Part shown: piece after piece, positions 1 through 8,199 of the stretch
How the letters are laid out: the number at the start of each line of letters is the position of its first letter
Numbering within the stretch: the stretch's first letter is position 1
Assembly: GCA_021846605.1 (NCBI GenBank)
Contig: JAJZWQ010000013.1
Location: 1-31,382, forward strand
DNA: 31,382 nucleotides
From: Bacillota bacterium
GTDB taxonomy: Bacteria; Bacillota_E; RBS10-35; JAJYVN01
Reading direction: 5' to 3'
The notes under the pieces: model-generated
Databases searched by the model: none
What the model was told of the DNA's origin: nothing
What the model saw: only the letters and a program-made list of their open reading frames with translations
Made by a program: the position numbers and the translations under genes

Positions 1-68
1 GGCGAGAGCCTACGCTGGCGCCCACTCGCCCGCCAGGGCTGCGCAAGCCGGCCGTCGCCACCAAGTGC

Positions 69-108
69 TCCGGTGACAGGGCGCAATGCCCTTCGGCATC
101 CGGTGACA
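69..108. repeat. Two 10-bp direct repeats flanking a small hairpin
   Basis: TCCGGTGACA occurs at 69-78 and again at 99-108, exactly 30 bp apart. Between them ATGCC (86-90) and GGCAT (95-99) can pair with a 4-base loop. It lies just downstream of the PIN pseudogene. No function can be assigned. Confidence 0.35.
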
Positions 109-118
109 TGGAATCCCG

Positions 119-545
119 TCAGCTACACACCACCAGCCCGGAGACAGCCCCCAGGTGGCGCTGGTCGCGCGTCTCCACGGGGCAGTCCAGTTCCAGGGCC
201 CGTCGCCGCGATGAGCGCATCCACCACCCGTCGCGCCCGCGCGTGGGCACGCAGAAGCCTCGCCGCCACCGTGCCCGTCGCCACGGTCACCGGCGCCGGC
301 GCGAACATCCCCAGGAACTCGGGCCCCGCATCCCCACCGGCGGTGTCCAGGGCCTCACCGGCGAGGAGTTCCGCCCACGAGACGCGGCTCCCCCGCAGGT
401 CTGTCCCGATGCGCACATGCGCCATCAGGAAGGATGTGCCCGCCGCATTTCCCGGCAGGTGGCCGATGAGCACGGAGGAGTCAACGAGCCGGTGCGCCTT
501 GATCCCGCACGGCAGGGGACGGGCACGCCGCCATCGCCCGCTCAA
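119..545 (-). pseudogene. VapC-like PIN-domain toxin, frameshifted
   Basis: The minus-strand frame from a TTG at 545 reads like a PIN-domain ribonuclease of the VapC type. An early LVDSSVLIGHL carries the first acidic residue, SWAELLAGE the second, and RRVVDALIAAT the third. After IAAT the frame loses similarity, but shifting by one base restores a typical PIN end (ALELDCPVETRDQRHL) running to a TGA at 119. A single extra G in the run near 198-202 explains this. In the unshifted frame the ORF ends at 123. PIN toxins cleave RNA and normally pair with an antitoxin encoded just upstream; no VapB-like gene is visible upstream (545-900). The gene is therefore probably an inactive orphan remnant, unless the shift is a sequencing or assembly error. 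The N-terminal extension before LVDSS is of doubtful reality. Confidence 0.6.
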
Positions 546-1098
546 GCCTCAGGGGCGCTGGCCTAACACACCCCCCATGGAACGTGGAGGCAGGAAACGG
601 CGACCCTTTCCGGAGGAGATCGGCAGATGCCCCAAGGTGGGGGACCGCAGTGGTCAGGGGCGAAGGGCCCGCCGCCCCCGCCTTCACCATCACGGGAGTG
701 TCGGGGACGTGGGCCTGGCTCTTGGTCCCGGCCCGGGTGGCCTGCCACACCACCGACGGCGAAAAGGCCTTGACAGGACGGAGGGGTAGCCGACCACCCG
801 CTCTGTGGGCAGGGAGCGGGCAGCCGGTGCATGGGCACATCACCCGTGTCGGTGGACGGTGGGGTGGGGGCATGAGAAGGCCCGCGATACCGGGCAACAA
901 ATGGGTGGCGCAGGTCGCTCACACGCGCCCGTCACGGGAAAGCCCTTCCGCTGAACAGCGTGCCGGCACCCCGTTTCCGGAGCGTCCGGCCGCCACCCCT
1001 TCTATGACCACTTATAGCTATATTGGCACCCGTCAGGCAGCAGCCAGACATAGCCCCATCGGATGGCTCTAGCAGGAGTTGGGGCTAGGATCGGGAAT
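546..1098. other. Long intergenic region without recognisable gene
   Basis: About 550 bp upstream of the sugar-binding lipoprotein gene. Open frames exist on both strands, but their translations are Pro/Arg/Gly-rich and resemble no family I recognise, as expected from chance open frames at this GC content. No transposase motif was found. An AT-rich island at 1003-1024 contains the perfect 10-bp palindrome TATAGCTATA (1013-1022) and is the likeliest place for a promoter or operator of the downstream operon, although no convincing -35/-10 pair could be fixed. Confidence 0.5.
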
Positions 1099-1112
1099 GT
1101 GACAGGTATCAC
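1099..1112. promoter_or_regulatory. Imperfect inverted repeat overlapping the RBS region, possible operator
   Basis: GTGACAGGTATCAC has 4-bp inverted arms (GTGA/TCAC) separated by 6 bp. It lies directly upstream of the AGGAGG at 1113-1118 that serves the GTG start at 1127. A repressor bound here would block expression of the lipoprotein-LacI-oxidoreductase operon, and the LacI protein encoded 1.5 kb downstream is the obvious candidate. The arms are short, so chance is possible. Confidence 0.25.
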
Positions 1113-1126
1113 AGGAGGGGTTTTGG

Positions 1127-2533
1127 GTGCCTACACACCGGATTGGCGGGATCCGAGGGTCGCGGCGCTGTTCCGGGAGTGCAGCGGATCGGAGGTTGGG
1201 ACGCCGCGCCTTCCTGGTCGCTGGCGCCGCGAGCGGCGTCGGTGCCGTCTTGACGGCATGCGCACGCACCGTGCGGACGAGCAAGGGTGCCCGCCCGCAG
1301 GTGACAACCCCGACCGTCACGCTCGTGGTGGACTATGTCGCCCCTTTTGTGGGGTGGCCGGAAACGGCCCTATCCGAGTTCAGTTCCATGTTCGATCCCT
1401 GGCGCCAACAGCACCCAGGCGTGCTGTTGAAAGTCCTCCCCAACAGTCCCTACCAGGGCAACCTTGAGGCAATGCTCAGCGGTACCGCGCCGGACATCAT
1501 CATGGACCGGGATGTTTCCACGCTTGTGGGCAGCAAGCTGCTCGCGGACCTGACCCCCTACCTGACCAAGGACAAGGTGGATCTGTCGATCTTCAACTCG
1601 GGGCAGATCGTCGCCCTGAGTCCCGGTGGACACACCTACGGACTGCCCGCGTTCACCAACGTGCTGGTCACCACCGTCAACCTTGGCCTCTTGGATGGCC
1701 TGGGCTATTCGCACCCCAGTCCGAACTGGACCTTCACCGAGTGGGCGACCCTCGCTAGGCAATTGACCGTCACGTCCGGCAGCACGCCGCGCCGAGGCGC
1801 ATCCATCTTCACGCCGACGAATCCCAACGTCGGGGGCCAACTATTTCCCGCCGAGTCGTACTTCCGTGCCTGGGGTGGCGCATACACCGACAAGAACCTT
1901 GGAACGACCTGCACCCTTGACAGCACCGCCGCCATCGACTGCGCGAACTTCTTCTTCCCCCTCATGACGCAGAAGGTGCTGGCTGCCAACTGCCTGCCGG
2001 CCTGCTTCAACTTGGCACTCAATTCGGGCGAACCCGTGAGTATGGCCGCGGAATGGAGTACGCCCTTCGCCGCAGCCGTTGCCTATCAGGGTCTGGTCTG
2101 GGACTACTATCCGGTCCCTCGGGGGCCGGCAGGTAGCTTCTCCTTCACAAATCGCGACTTTCTCGGCATCTGGACGGGCACCAAGCAACCCCAGTTGGCG
2201 TGGGACCTGCTGTTCTGGATGTCGGTGCAACCGGACTTCCAGCGCCGGATGCTGCTGTACACGGGGTACCTGCCCCCGCTGGTCAGCCTGCAGCACCAGT
2301 GGATCGCCAAGGTGCGCACCGTGGCGCCACCCTTGCAGGACAAGAACCTGGAAGTCTATCTGGAAACCCTACCCACGGCCCATCCCAACCGGCAGTTCAG
2401 CGTGAAGAACGTCAACGCTGAAGGCCTGATGGGGCAATGGGCCCAGAGCATCCTGGAACAGAGCACCTCCCCCACGGGAGGCATGATCTCGTTGACCCGC
2501 CAGATCGACGCGCTGGAAACCGCCGGAGGCTGA
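1127..2533 (+). CDS. ABC transporter sugar-binding lipoprotein with Tat-type signal
   Basis: A 468-residue extracellular solute-binding protein of the family-1 carbohydrate type. The GTG start at 1127 follows AGGAGG at 1113-1118 with an 8-base spacer. Residues 24-45 (LGRRAFL, small hydrophobic stretch, LTAC) combine a twin-arginine export signal with a lipobox, so Cys45 is probably lipidated after folded export. The mature part has features usual for the family: a beta-strand start (TVTLVVDYV), APDIIMDRD, the segment around YGLPAFTNVLVTTVN, and a C-terminal helical region (SVQPDFQRRMLLYTGYLPP). It captures a sugar or oligosaccharide at the membrane surface and passes it to an ABC permease. 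No permease or ATPase gene lies next to it; the nearest permeases are at 9557-11423 beside their own binding protein. It is the first gene of an operon with the LacI regulator, 68 bp downstream. The exact ligand cannot be told. Confidence 0.88.
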   Translation: MPTHRIGGIRGSRRCSGSAADRRLGRRAFLVAGAASGVGAVLTACARTVRTSKGARPQVTTPTVTLVVDYVAPFVGWPETALSEFSSMFDPWRQQHPGVLLKVLPNSPYQGNLEAMLSGTAPDIIMDRDVSTLVGSKLLADLTPYLTKDKVDLSIFNSGQIVALSPGGHTYGLPAFTNVLVTTVNLGLLDGLGYSHPSPNWTFTEWATLARQLTVTSGSTPRRGASIFTPTNPNVGGQLFPAESYFRAWGGAYTDKNLGTTCTLDSTAAIDCANFFFPLMTQKVLAANCLPACFNLALNSGEPVSMAAEWSTPFAAAVAYQGLVWDYYPVPRGPAGSFSFTNRDFLGIWTGTKQPQLAWDLLFWMSVQPDFQRRMLLYTGYLPPLVSLQHQWIAKVRTVAPPLQDKNLEVYLETLPTAHPNRQFSVKNVNAEGLMGQWAQSILEQSTSPTGGMISLTRQIDALETAGG

Positions 2534-2601
2534 GCGGACAAGGGCACCCCCGGCAGAAGAAGCCACGCGCTAAGGCGACCAGTGTCACAGGAGGTGGGTA
2601 C

Positions 2602-3699
2602 GTGCCGCGCGCCAGGGTCACGACCTCCGATATCGCGCGGATGGCCGGGGTCTCCCGGGCCACGGTGTCATATGTCCTCAACGGACAGAGCAAAGTGCCC
2701 GTGGCACCTTCAACTCGGGAACGAGTACTCAAAGCTGCGTATGATCTGGGATACAAGCCAGATCCCCTGGCCCGCGGTCTCCTGGGCCAGCAGACCTTCA
2801 CTCTGGGTCACGTCGTCGGGAGCATGGACTCCAACCAGGTCTGGGTAGATATCGCCCGGTCCGTCCAGGTAGCGGCACGGAGCGCTGGCTACGACATGCT
2901 CTTGACCAACGGGGCGGGCGACCCCGAGGAAGAGCTTCGCCAAGTCCGTCTGCTGCTCGACCGGGCCGTCGACGGCTTCTTCTTCAACGGTCCCCTGTCG
3001 GCCGAGTCCTGCAGTGCGGCTATCGCCGCGGGCGTGCCCACCGTGCTGCTCGAGCGCTACCCGCAGGTGGCCGAGACCCTGCGCGTCCGCACCGACAACT
3101 ACACCGCCAGTTGGCTGGCGACACAACACCTCCTCGACCTCGGGCACCTTCGGATCGCCTACATTGGACTGGCGGACCTTGAGATCATCGACCGGGAGCG
3201 GTTTGCGGGTACCGCCGACGCGTTGCGGCACGCCGGTACCCTGCTCCCGGACGCATGGACGCTGCGTGTCCCCAACCAGGATCCGGCGCCGGTGCAGGAA
3301 TTCGTGCGGCGGCTGGTCGGTAGCCCGCATCGCCCGACCGCCATCTATGCCGGCGGCAACCTGTTCGCGATCGCTGTGCTGCAGGCGCTTGCGCAATCGG
3401 GGTTGCGCGTCCCCAAAGACATCTCCTTGGTCGCTTACGACGAGCAGTTCGCCCTCTACACCGAGCCGCCGTTGACCACCATCAGCGCCCCGGCGGAGCA
3501 GATCGGAGAGGTCGCGGTGCATGCTCTGCTGGAACAAATGGGGAACGACGGAGGCGGCCAGAGGGAGGGTGAGGTGTTGTTGCAACCGGTACTGCGCGTG
3601 CGTGGCAGCACGGCTCCCGCGCCGGACCGGGTCGCGGTCTCTGCACGCAAGCGCGTCACCGGCGCGCCTGCCGACAAGGTGGGGGAGGCGAATACGTGA
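2602..3699 (+). CDS. LacI-family transcriptional regulator
   Basis: A 365-residue repressor-type regulator. The start is the GTG at 2602, 7 bases after AGGAGG (2589-2594); the frame is open further upstream, but the helix-turn-helix begins directly after this start. Residues 5-60 form the LacI DNA-binding domain (TTSDIARMAGVSRATVSYVLNG, then STRERVLKAAYDLGYKPD with the hinge helix). The rest is the periplasmic-binding-protein-like effector domain (VDGFFFNG, TDNYTASWLATQHLLDLGHLRIAYIG, the ISLVAYDE signature, and PPLTTISAPAEQIGEVAVHALL). Members bind palindromic operators and release them when a sugar ligand binds. Genes on both sides suggest local control of the lipoprotein-oxidoreductase operon and perhaps of the convergent beta-galactosidase operon; this is inference. 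Its stop overlaps the next start (GTGA), indicating translational coupling. Confidence 0.93.
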   Translation: MPRARVTTSDIARMAGVSRATVSYVLNGQSKVPVAPSTRERVLKAAYDLGYKPDPLARGLLGQQTFTLGHVVGSMDSNQVWVDIARSVQVAARSAGYDMLLTNGAGDPEEELRQVRLLLDRAVDGFFFNGPLSAESCSAAIAAGVPTVLLERYPQVAETLRVRTDNYTASWLATQHLLDLGHLRIAYIGLADLEIIDRERFAGTADALRHAGTLLPDAWTLRVPNQDPAPVQEFVRRLVGSPHRPTAIYAGGNLFAIAVLQALAQSGLRVPKDISLVAYDEQFALYTEPPLTTISAPAEQIGEVAVHALLEQMGNDGGGQREGEVLLQPVLRVRGSTAPAPDRVAVSARKRVTGAPADKVGEANT

Positions 3700-4823
3700 C
3701 CAGTGCAGGAGATTCCGTGGCATCCCGCCCGATCCGGGTCGCTGTCATCGGGCTTGGGCTGATCGCCCAGGCGATGCACCTGCCCAACCTGCGCACGCTG
3801 CCAGACCGGTTCGAGCTCGTGGGCCTCTGCGATCTGTCCCCAAGCCAGGTCGAGCGGGTCGGTGCGCTGTATCCCTGGGCCCGTCAGTACACCGACCACC
3901 GCGTCATGCTCGAACGGGAGCATCCGGACGCCGTCCTCGTCCTCATCGACATCCCACACGGAGATGTAGTGGTGGACTCCTGTCAGGCGGGGGCACACGT
4001 CTTCGTCGAAAAGCCGTTCGCGGTCAGTCTCGAAGAGGCCGACGAGATGATCCTGGCCGCAGCCACAGCGCGCGTCCAACTGATGGTCGGCCTGATGAAG
4101 CGCTACGATCTGGGCTACCGCAGCGGTTTGCGGCGCATCGCCCAGGCGGAGGCGCCGTGGCTGGTGGAACTGCACTGTGTCAACGGCCCGAATGATCCCT
4201 TCATCTGCGACGCCCACCGCATCCTGCGCGGGTCGGGAGACTTGCCAGCCGACGTGCTGCGGGCTGTTGGTGCCCGACGCGAACAGCGCCTGAACGAGGC
4301 GGTCGGGGGATTGCCGGTGCCGCTGCGCCAAGCCTACATGCGGATGCTCGGCCTTTCCACGCACAACACGGCGATGCTCCGCGGCCTGATCCGCTATCCG
4401 CGGGCTGTCGCGTCCACCACGATCTGGCTGAATGGGGACGCGTTTGTGAGCACCATCGAGTGCGACCAGCCGACGACCGCGCTCTACTACACCGGTCCGA
4501 GTCAGAGCAAGGTGTTCGACGAAAGCCTGACCGCGCACCAACAGGGTCAGACAGTGACGATCACCTTTCCCAGCCCGTTCCTCCCCAACGCCCCGACCAC
4601 CGTCGACTGCACCAGCATGGAGGGCGAAGAGATCGTCTCCACGCGTGTGGTGGCGTCCTTCAAAGGTTCCTTCCGAGAAGAACTGCTGCACTTCCACGAC
4701 TGCATCGTGCACAACCGTGAGCCTGAGACCAGCGGCCGGGATACGCGCAACGACCACGCGCTGCTCCTCGCCATGTTGCGAGCGTCCAGCCACGGACGCC
4801 AGGAGCTTCCCGCTCCCGTGTGA
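3696..4823 (+). CDS. Gfo/Idh/MocA-family NAD(P)-dependent oxidoreductase
   Basis: A 375-residue member of the glucose-fructose oxidoreductase / inositol dehydrogenase family. The N-terminal Rossmann fold starts with IRVAVIGLGLIAQAMH, followed by ELVGLCDLSPSQ, and ends at the family hallmark VEKPF, whose Lys takes part in catalysis. The C-terminal alpha/beta domain (RYDLGYRSGLRRI, then a long beta-sheet region and FREELLHFHDCI) shapes the substrate site. Such enzymes oxidise or reduce sugars, sugar acids or inositols with NAD(P). The GTG start at 3696 overlaps the LacI stop; an in-frame GTG at 3717, preceded by AGGAGA, is an alternative that removes seven residues. Position in a sugar-uptake operon supports a role in converting the imported sugar. 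The substrate cannot be predicted. Confidence 0.9.
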   Translation: MTSAGDSVASRPIRVAVIGLGLIAQAMHLPNLRTLPDRFELVGLCDLSPSQVERVGALYPWARQYTDHRVMLEREHPDAVLVLIDIPHGDVVVDSCQAGAHVFVEKPFAVSLEEADEMILAAATARVQLMVGLMKRYDLGYRSGLRRIAQAEAPWLVELHCVNGPNDPFICDAHRILRGSGDLPADVLRAVGARREQRLNEAVGGLPVPLRQAYMRMLGLSTHNTAMLRGLIRYPRAVASTTIWLNGDAFVSTIECDQPTTALYYTGPSQSKVFDESLTAHQQGQTVTITFPSPFLPNAPTTVDCTSMEGEEIVSTRVVASFKGSFREELLHFHDCIVHNREPETSGRDTRNDHALLLAMLRASSHGRQELPAPV

Positions 4824-4844
4824 TTGTGGACGAAACCGTGCCTG

Positions 4845-5161
4845 TGGAAGGGCGGTCTATCAGCAGGCCGTGCGCGCGGGGGCCACATCCGCTACCCCGG
4901 ACATGGCGCAACTCCAGGTGCCGGTGGGCTGGTACTACGGGTTTGCGGTGCAAGGAGCGGTCCTGGGCGCGGCGACGTTCATCGGCGGCTGACATCGTGG
5001 CCGCGCGACGTGGAGGCCGCGATCCTCGGCCCTGGATGGGTGGCAGAAATTCACCGGAATGCGATCACTTTGCCGCCCTGTGGCTTCCCTTTGAGCACGT
5101 GCAGGCCTGCCGTGGCAGCCTGGGCGAGGGCGGGCCGGAGGCACCCCGAGCCATCAACTGA
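4845..5161 (+). pseudogene. Decayed coding fragments, possibly from a Gfo/Idh/MocA oxidoreductase
   Basis: Between the two convergent operons, short stretches read like protein in different frames. One, ending at the TGA 4990-4992, contains VPVGWYYGFAVQGAVLGAATF. A second (5010-5066) reads VEAAILGPGWVAEIHRNAI, closely resembling the start of the nucleotide-binding domain of Gfo/Idh/MocA dehydrogenases. A third, in another frame (from 5063), reads DHFAALWLPFEHVQACRGSL and stops at 5161. None has a start with a ribosome binding site and no full domain can be built, so these look like relics of one or more deleted genes. Chance similarity is not excluded. Confidence 0.35.
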
Positions 5162-5163
5162 CT

Positions 5164-5179
5164 ATGCCGACTGTGGCAT
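5164..5179. other. Small hairpin in the convergent intergenic region
   Basis: ATGCC and GGCAT (5164-5168 and 5175-5179) can pair around a 6-base loop, 30-45 bp beyond the stop of the beta-galactosidase gene. There is no T-run on either side, so a terminator role is weakly supported. Confidence 0.2.
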
Positions 5180-5208
5180 TATCCCGACCTCGCCGCCCGG
5201 AGCCTCGT

Positions 5209-7863
5209 TCAGGGGAGCGAAGCATGTATAACCCCCTCGTGCTGGACCCAGCGCACCGCGTCGGGCGCACGCCCCTCTTCGTCGAACAGGATGAGGGTGT
5301 TCTCGGTCCGGAACCATTCGTGGGGCACAACCAACGCCGTCTGGGGACCCACGTTCCAGTAGCGCCCCAGGTGGTGCCCGTTGAGCCAGGCCACCCCCTT
5401 GCCCAGACCGGCGGGGAGGAGTTGCAGCGGAACGGCGTCGGCGGGCAGGTCCAGGTGGAAGGTGGCGCGATAGAGCGCCGGACGTCCCTCCACCGGCCGC
5501 GACGCCTGCGGTCCGGCACCGCCGCCGCGCCGCCAGCCCACCTCCGTGAAGGCCGCCTCGCCGGCGTCGATGTCGCTGTCCTCGCCCACGACCCCGCCAT
5601 ACACCCGCCAGGGGCCGGGCAGTTGCCCCAGGACATGAAAGCGGACGGCGGCGACCTGCGGGAGGTCCCCCCCCTCCCCCCGCACCTGCAGCCAGAGGGT
5701 GTTGCCGCCGGGGCGCAGGTGGGGCGTCAGGTCCAGTTCCACCCACTCGTCGTCGTCCCCGATACTGCGGTGCCGGTGCAGCTCCTGCCCGTCGAGCCCC
5801 AGGGTGGCCGGCCGGTTGGATAGGCCCCAGATACGCACCAGCAGGCCCTCCCCGGGCCGCCAGCGGATCGGGAGCTCGTAGCGGCGGGCGTCCGGGGTCC
5901 CCGCGCCGTGCGTCCCGGCCGCGCGCCAGGGCTCCAACTCGACGGCGCTTCCGCCCACGTATGCGCTGCCCAAAAGACCCTTCGTCTCGCCCAGGCGCGC
6001 AGTGAACGTATACCGTCCCAGGGCGTCGAGCAGCACCAGCAGGTCGTTGCGCCCGGGGCGCGTGCGCACCGGCAGCCGCGCGAAGGCGGCGAAGGATCCG
6101 ACGACGCCCTGGCACTCGCCGTTGAGCAGCACGGTGGCCCGGTCGTGGACCTCCGTCAGGACCAGTTCGCACGGTCCGCCGGCGTGCTCGAAGGTGGTGC
6201 GGTACCACCCGTACCCCTGGTGGACCCCGAACTCCTCCAGGGGGCGCGGCCGCGGGGTCGCCTGGCCGGCCCGCCGGTCCAGGAGATCCACGGGATCGGC
6301 CGCCTCCCAGCGCAGACGGGGAAGGTCCACCGGCGCGCGACGTCGCACCCCGTACCCGGGATCGATGCGCCAGCGCCGTTCGCCCTGGTCCCCCTCGATC
6401 CAGGTCACGCGCGCGGTTTCCCGCGCGAGCAGGACGAAGTCCACGTCGCCGATGCGGTGGACCGCCGCGCCCCCGTCCCGCGGATAGGCGAGGGTCCACG
6501 CCACCGGCTCGGCACCGTCTACGGCAACGCGCAGTTCGCAGGGTTCTCCCGCCCCGCCATACATCAGCAGCGCCGGCTGCCGCCCGTCGACCAAGGCCAG
6601 CACCTCCCCGCTGCAGGCCCCCAGGACCGTCCGCGCCGTCAGGCGGCAGTCCCGCAGGAGCAGGAGGGTCTGACCCGCGGCCAGCGGCAGGTCGAAGGAC
6701 GCGGGGAAGCGCCCCCCCTCGCCCCCCGCCCGCTGGAGATGCACGCTGGCGGCCCGCTCCGTCCCGTTGCGCACAGACACGACCGCCCCGGCCGGCGAGG
6801 AGCGTTCGGTGACGGACACGTCCTGGGCAGAGGGGGTCCACGGGCACTCGGACTCCGCCGCGCCCGCAAAGAGCTCGGGCAGGCTGCGCGCCAGCCAGTT
6901 CACCAGCCGGCACTCGTAAAATTTGGCCGTGAGGTTCCCGGTCTCGCCGATGGGGGCGTCGTAGTCGTAGCTGGTGGTGATGAAGGCGCCGTATGGGCCG
7001 CCGGTGGTCCGCCCGGCGAAGTAGCCGTGGTTGGTCCCACCCGCCCACATGTAGAAGTTGTAGTGGCCACCGGCGGCCAGCACCTCCCGGAGGGCCATCG
7101 CGACCTCCCTCGCCGACCGCACGTGGTGCCCACCGTGCCAGGCGTCAAACCAGGCCAGCCAGAGCTCCGAGATGAAGGGGAAGGCGTCGGGCTGCGCGCG
7201 CCGCAGGGCGGCCACGGCGTCGCGGAACCCCGAGCCGCAGTTGCCGCACTTGAGGGTCCCGGGCACGACGAACCCGCGTCCCGGCCAGTCGCAGGTGGTC
7301 AGCGGCACCTCGATGCCGCGGGCCGTCATGGCGTCGCGCAGGAACTCGATGTACGACAGGTCCTGCGCATCCTGGAAGTACCCGTACTCGTTCTCGATCT
7401 GCGCCAGGATCACGGGGCCGCCCCGCGTCCACTGGTGCCGGGCGAGCAGCGGCAGCAGTTCGTCATACCAGCGCGCCACATGGCTGAGGTAGACCGGGTT
7501 GGCGCGACGGAAGGCCACACCCGCCTTCAGCGGGAGCCAGGAGGGCAGCCCCCCGCTGTCCCACTCGCCGCAGATATACGGGCTGGGCCGGACCATGGCG
7601 TAAAAGCCGAGGTCCGCGCAGAGCGTCAGGAAGGCGTCGAGGTCGCGGTTGCCGGAGAAGTCGAACCGGCCTTCGCGGTACTCGTGCACGTTCCAGGGGA
7701 CGATGGTCTCGATGGTGTTGAGGCCCCCGTGCCAGGACTTGCGCAGGCGGTCCTCCCACTCGCGCCGCGGCACGCGGAAGTAGTGGAACGCGCCGGAGAC
7801 CAACTGCAGCCGCCGGTCGCCCAGCCAGAGGCTCCTGTCGTCATAGCGGATCGTCCTGGCCAT
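5209..7863 (-). CDS. GH35-type beta-galactosidase
   Basis: An 884-residue glycoside hydrolase predicted to remove terminal beta-galactose. The ATG at 7863 is preceded by a G-rich Shine-Dalgarno-like stretch and starts right before the catalytic barrel; the frame is open 28 codons further upstream, but that part is Arg/Gly-rich and looks non-coding. Residues 1-330 form the (beta/alpha)8 barrel: VSGAFHYFRVPRREWEDRL, NTIETIVPWNVHE, ICGEWDSGGLPSWL. Glu159 in QIENEYG matches the family acid/base and Glu233 in ISELWLAWFDAW the nucleophile. YMWAGGTNHGYFAG and DYDAPIGE are further GH35 signatures. The long C-terminal part contains beta-sandwich domains usual for this family. There is no signal peptide, so it should act in the cytoplasm on imported galactosides, fitting its place 336 bp downstream of the sugar transporter genes on the same strand. 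Confidence 0.93.
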   Translation of the reverse strand: MARTIRYDDRSLWLGDRRLQLVSGAFHYFRVPRREWEDRLRKSWHGGLNTIETIVPWNVHEYREGRFDFSGNRDLDAFLTLCADLGFYAMVRPSPYICGEWDSGGLPSWLPLKAGVAFRRANPVYLSHVARWYDELLPLLARHQWTRGGPVILAQIENEYGYFQDAQDLSYIEFLRDAMTARGIEVPLTTCDWPGRGFVVPGTLKCGNCGSGFRDAVAALRRAQPDAFPFISELWLAWFDAWHGGHHVRSAREVAMALREVLAAGGHYNFYMWAGGTNHGYFAGRTTGGPYGAFITTSYDYDAPIGETGNLTAKFYECRLVNWLARSLPELFAGAAESECPWTPSAQDVSVTERSSPAGAVVSVRNGTERAASVHLQRAGGEGGRFPASFDLPLAAGQTLLLLRDCRLTARTVLGACSGEVLALVDGRQPALLMYGGAGEPCELRVAVDGAEPVAWTLAYPRDGGAAVHRIGDVDFVLLARETARVTWIEGDQGERRWRIDPGYGVRRRAPVDLPRLRWEAADPVDLLDRRAGQATPRPRPLEEFGVHQGYGWYRTTFEHAGGPCELVLTEVHDRATVLLNGECQGVVGSFAAFARLPVRTRPGRNDLLVLLDALGRYTFTARLGETKGLLGSAYVGGSAVELEPWRAAGTHGAGTPDARRYELPIRWRPGEGLLVRIWGLSNRPATLGLDGQELHRHRSIGDDDEWVELDLTPHLRPGGNTLWLQVRGEGGDLPQVAAVRFHVLGQLPGPWRVYGGVVGEDSDIDAGEAAFTEVGWRRGGGAGPQASRPVEGRPALYRATFHLDLPADAVPLQLLPAGLGKGVAWLNGHHLGRYWNVGPQTALVVPHEWFRTENTLILFDEEGRAPDAVRWVQHEGVIHASLP

Positions 7864-8199
7864 ACCGCACCCTTCCCCCGGGGCCCGGCAACACCGCGGG
7901 CGGCCGCCGCGTACCCACGCCCCGCCGACAGAATTGCGGTCAGGCACGCCGCCTCCTGCAGCGCCGCGGCGCCAGCCGCCATTCCGGCCACGGGGAGACG
8001 GAGGGGGGATAGGGCCGGGGCGTGCCGGCTGACAAGCCGGGCCCCTGGCCCCTGCGGGGGACAGGGAGGGCGGGGCGCCCGGGCACCCCGCGGGTGGAAG
8101 CGGTGGAGGACCCCGTCCCCACGGGCGGCGGCACGTCGGCCACCGCCCCGCCGGGGGCGTGCGCCGGGTTCGCGCCAGCGCCCCCGCTGCTTTGGGGCG
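7864..8199. other. Intergenic gap between binding protein and beta-galactosidase, with hairpins
   Basis: This 336-bp stretch separates two same-strand genes. It holds two small GC-rich inverted repeats: CGCCCC/GGGGCG (8179-8184 and 8194-8199), directly after the stop of the binding-protein gene, and CCGGCT/AGCCGG (8025-8030 and 8035-8040) with a GACA loop. Neither has a U-run in the minus-strand transcript. They could attenuate read-through into, or protect, the upstream transcript. No gene is seen. Confidence 0.35.

Noticed and set aside
584..1072. Possible gene upstream of the sugar-binding lipoprotein, or a transposase remnant
   Set aside because: The translation has no recognisable motif on either strand and no ribosome binding site; no inverted repeats of an insertion sequence were found.
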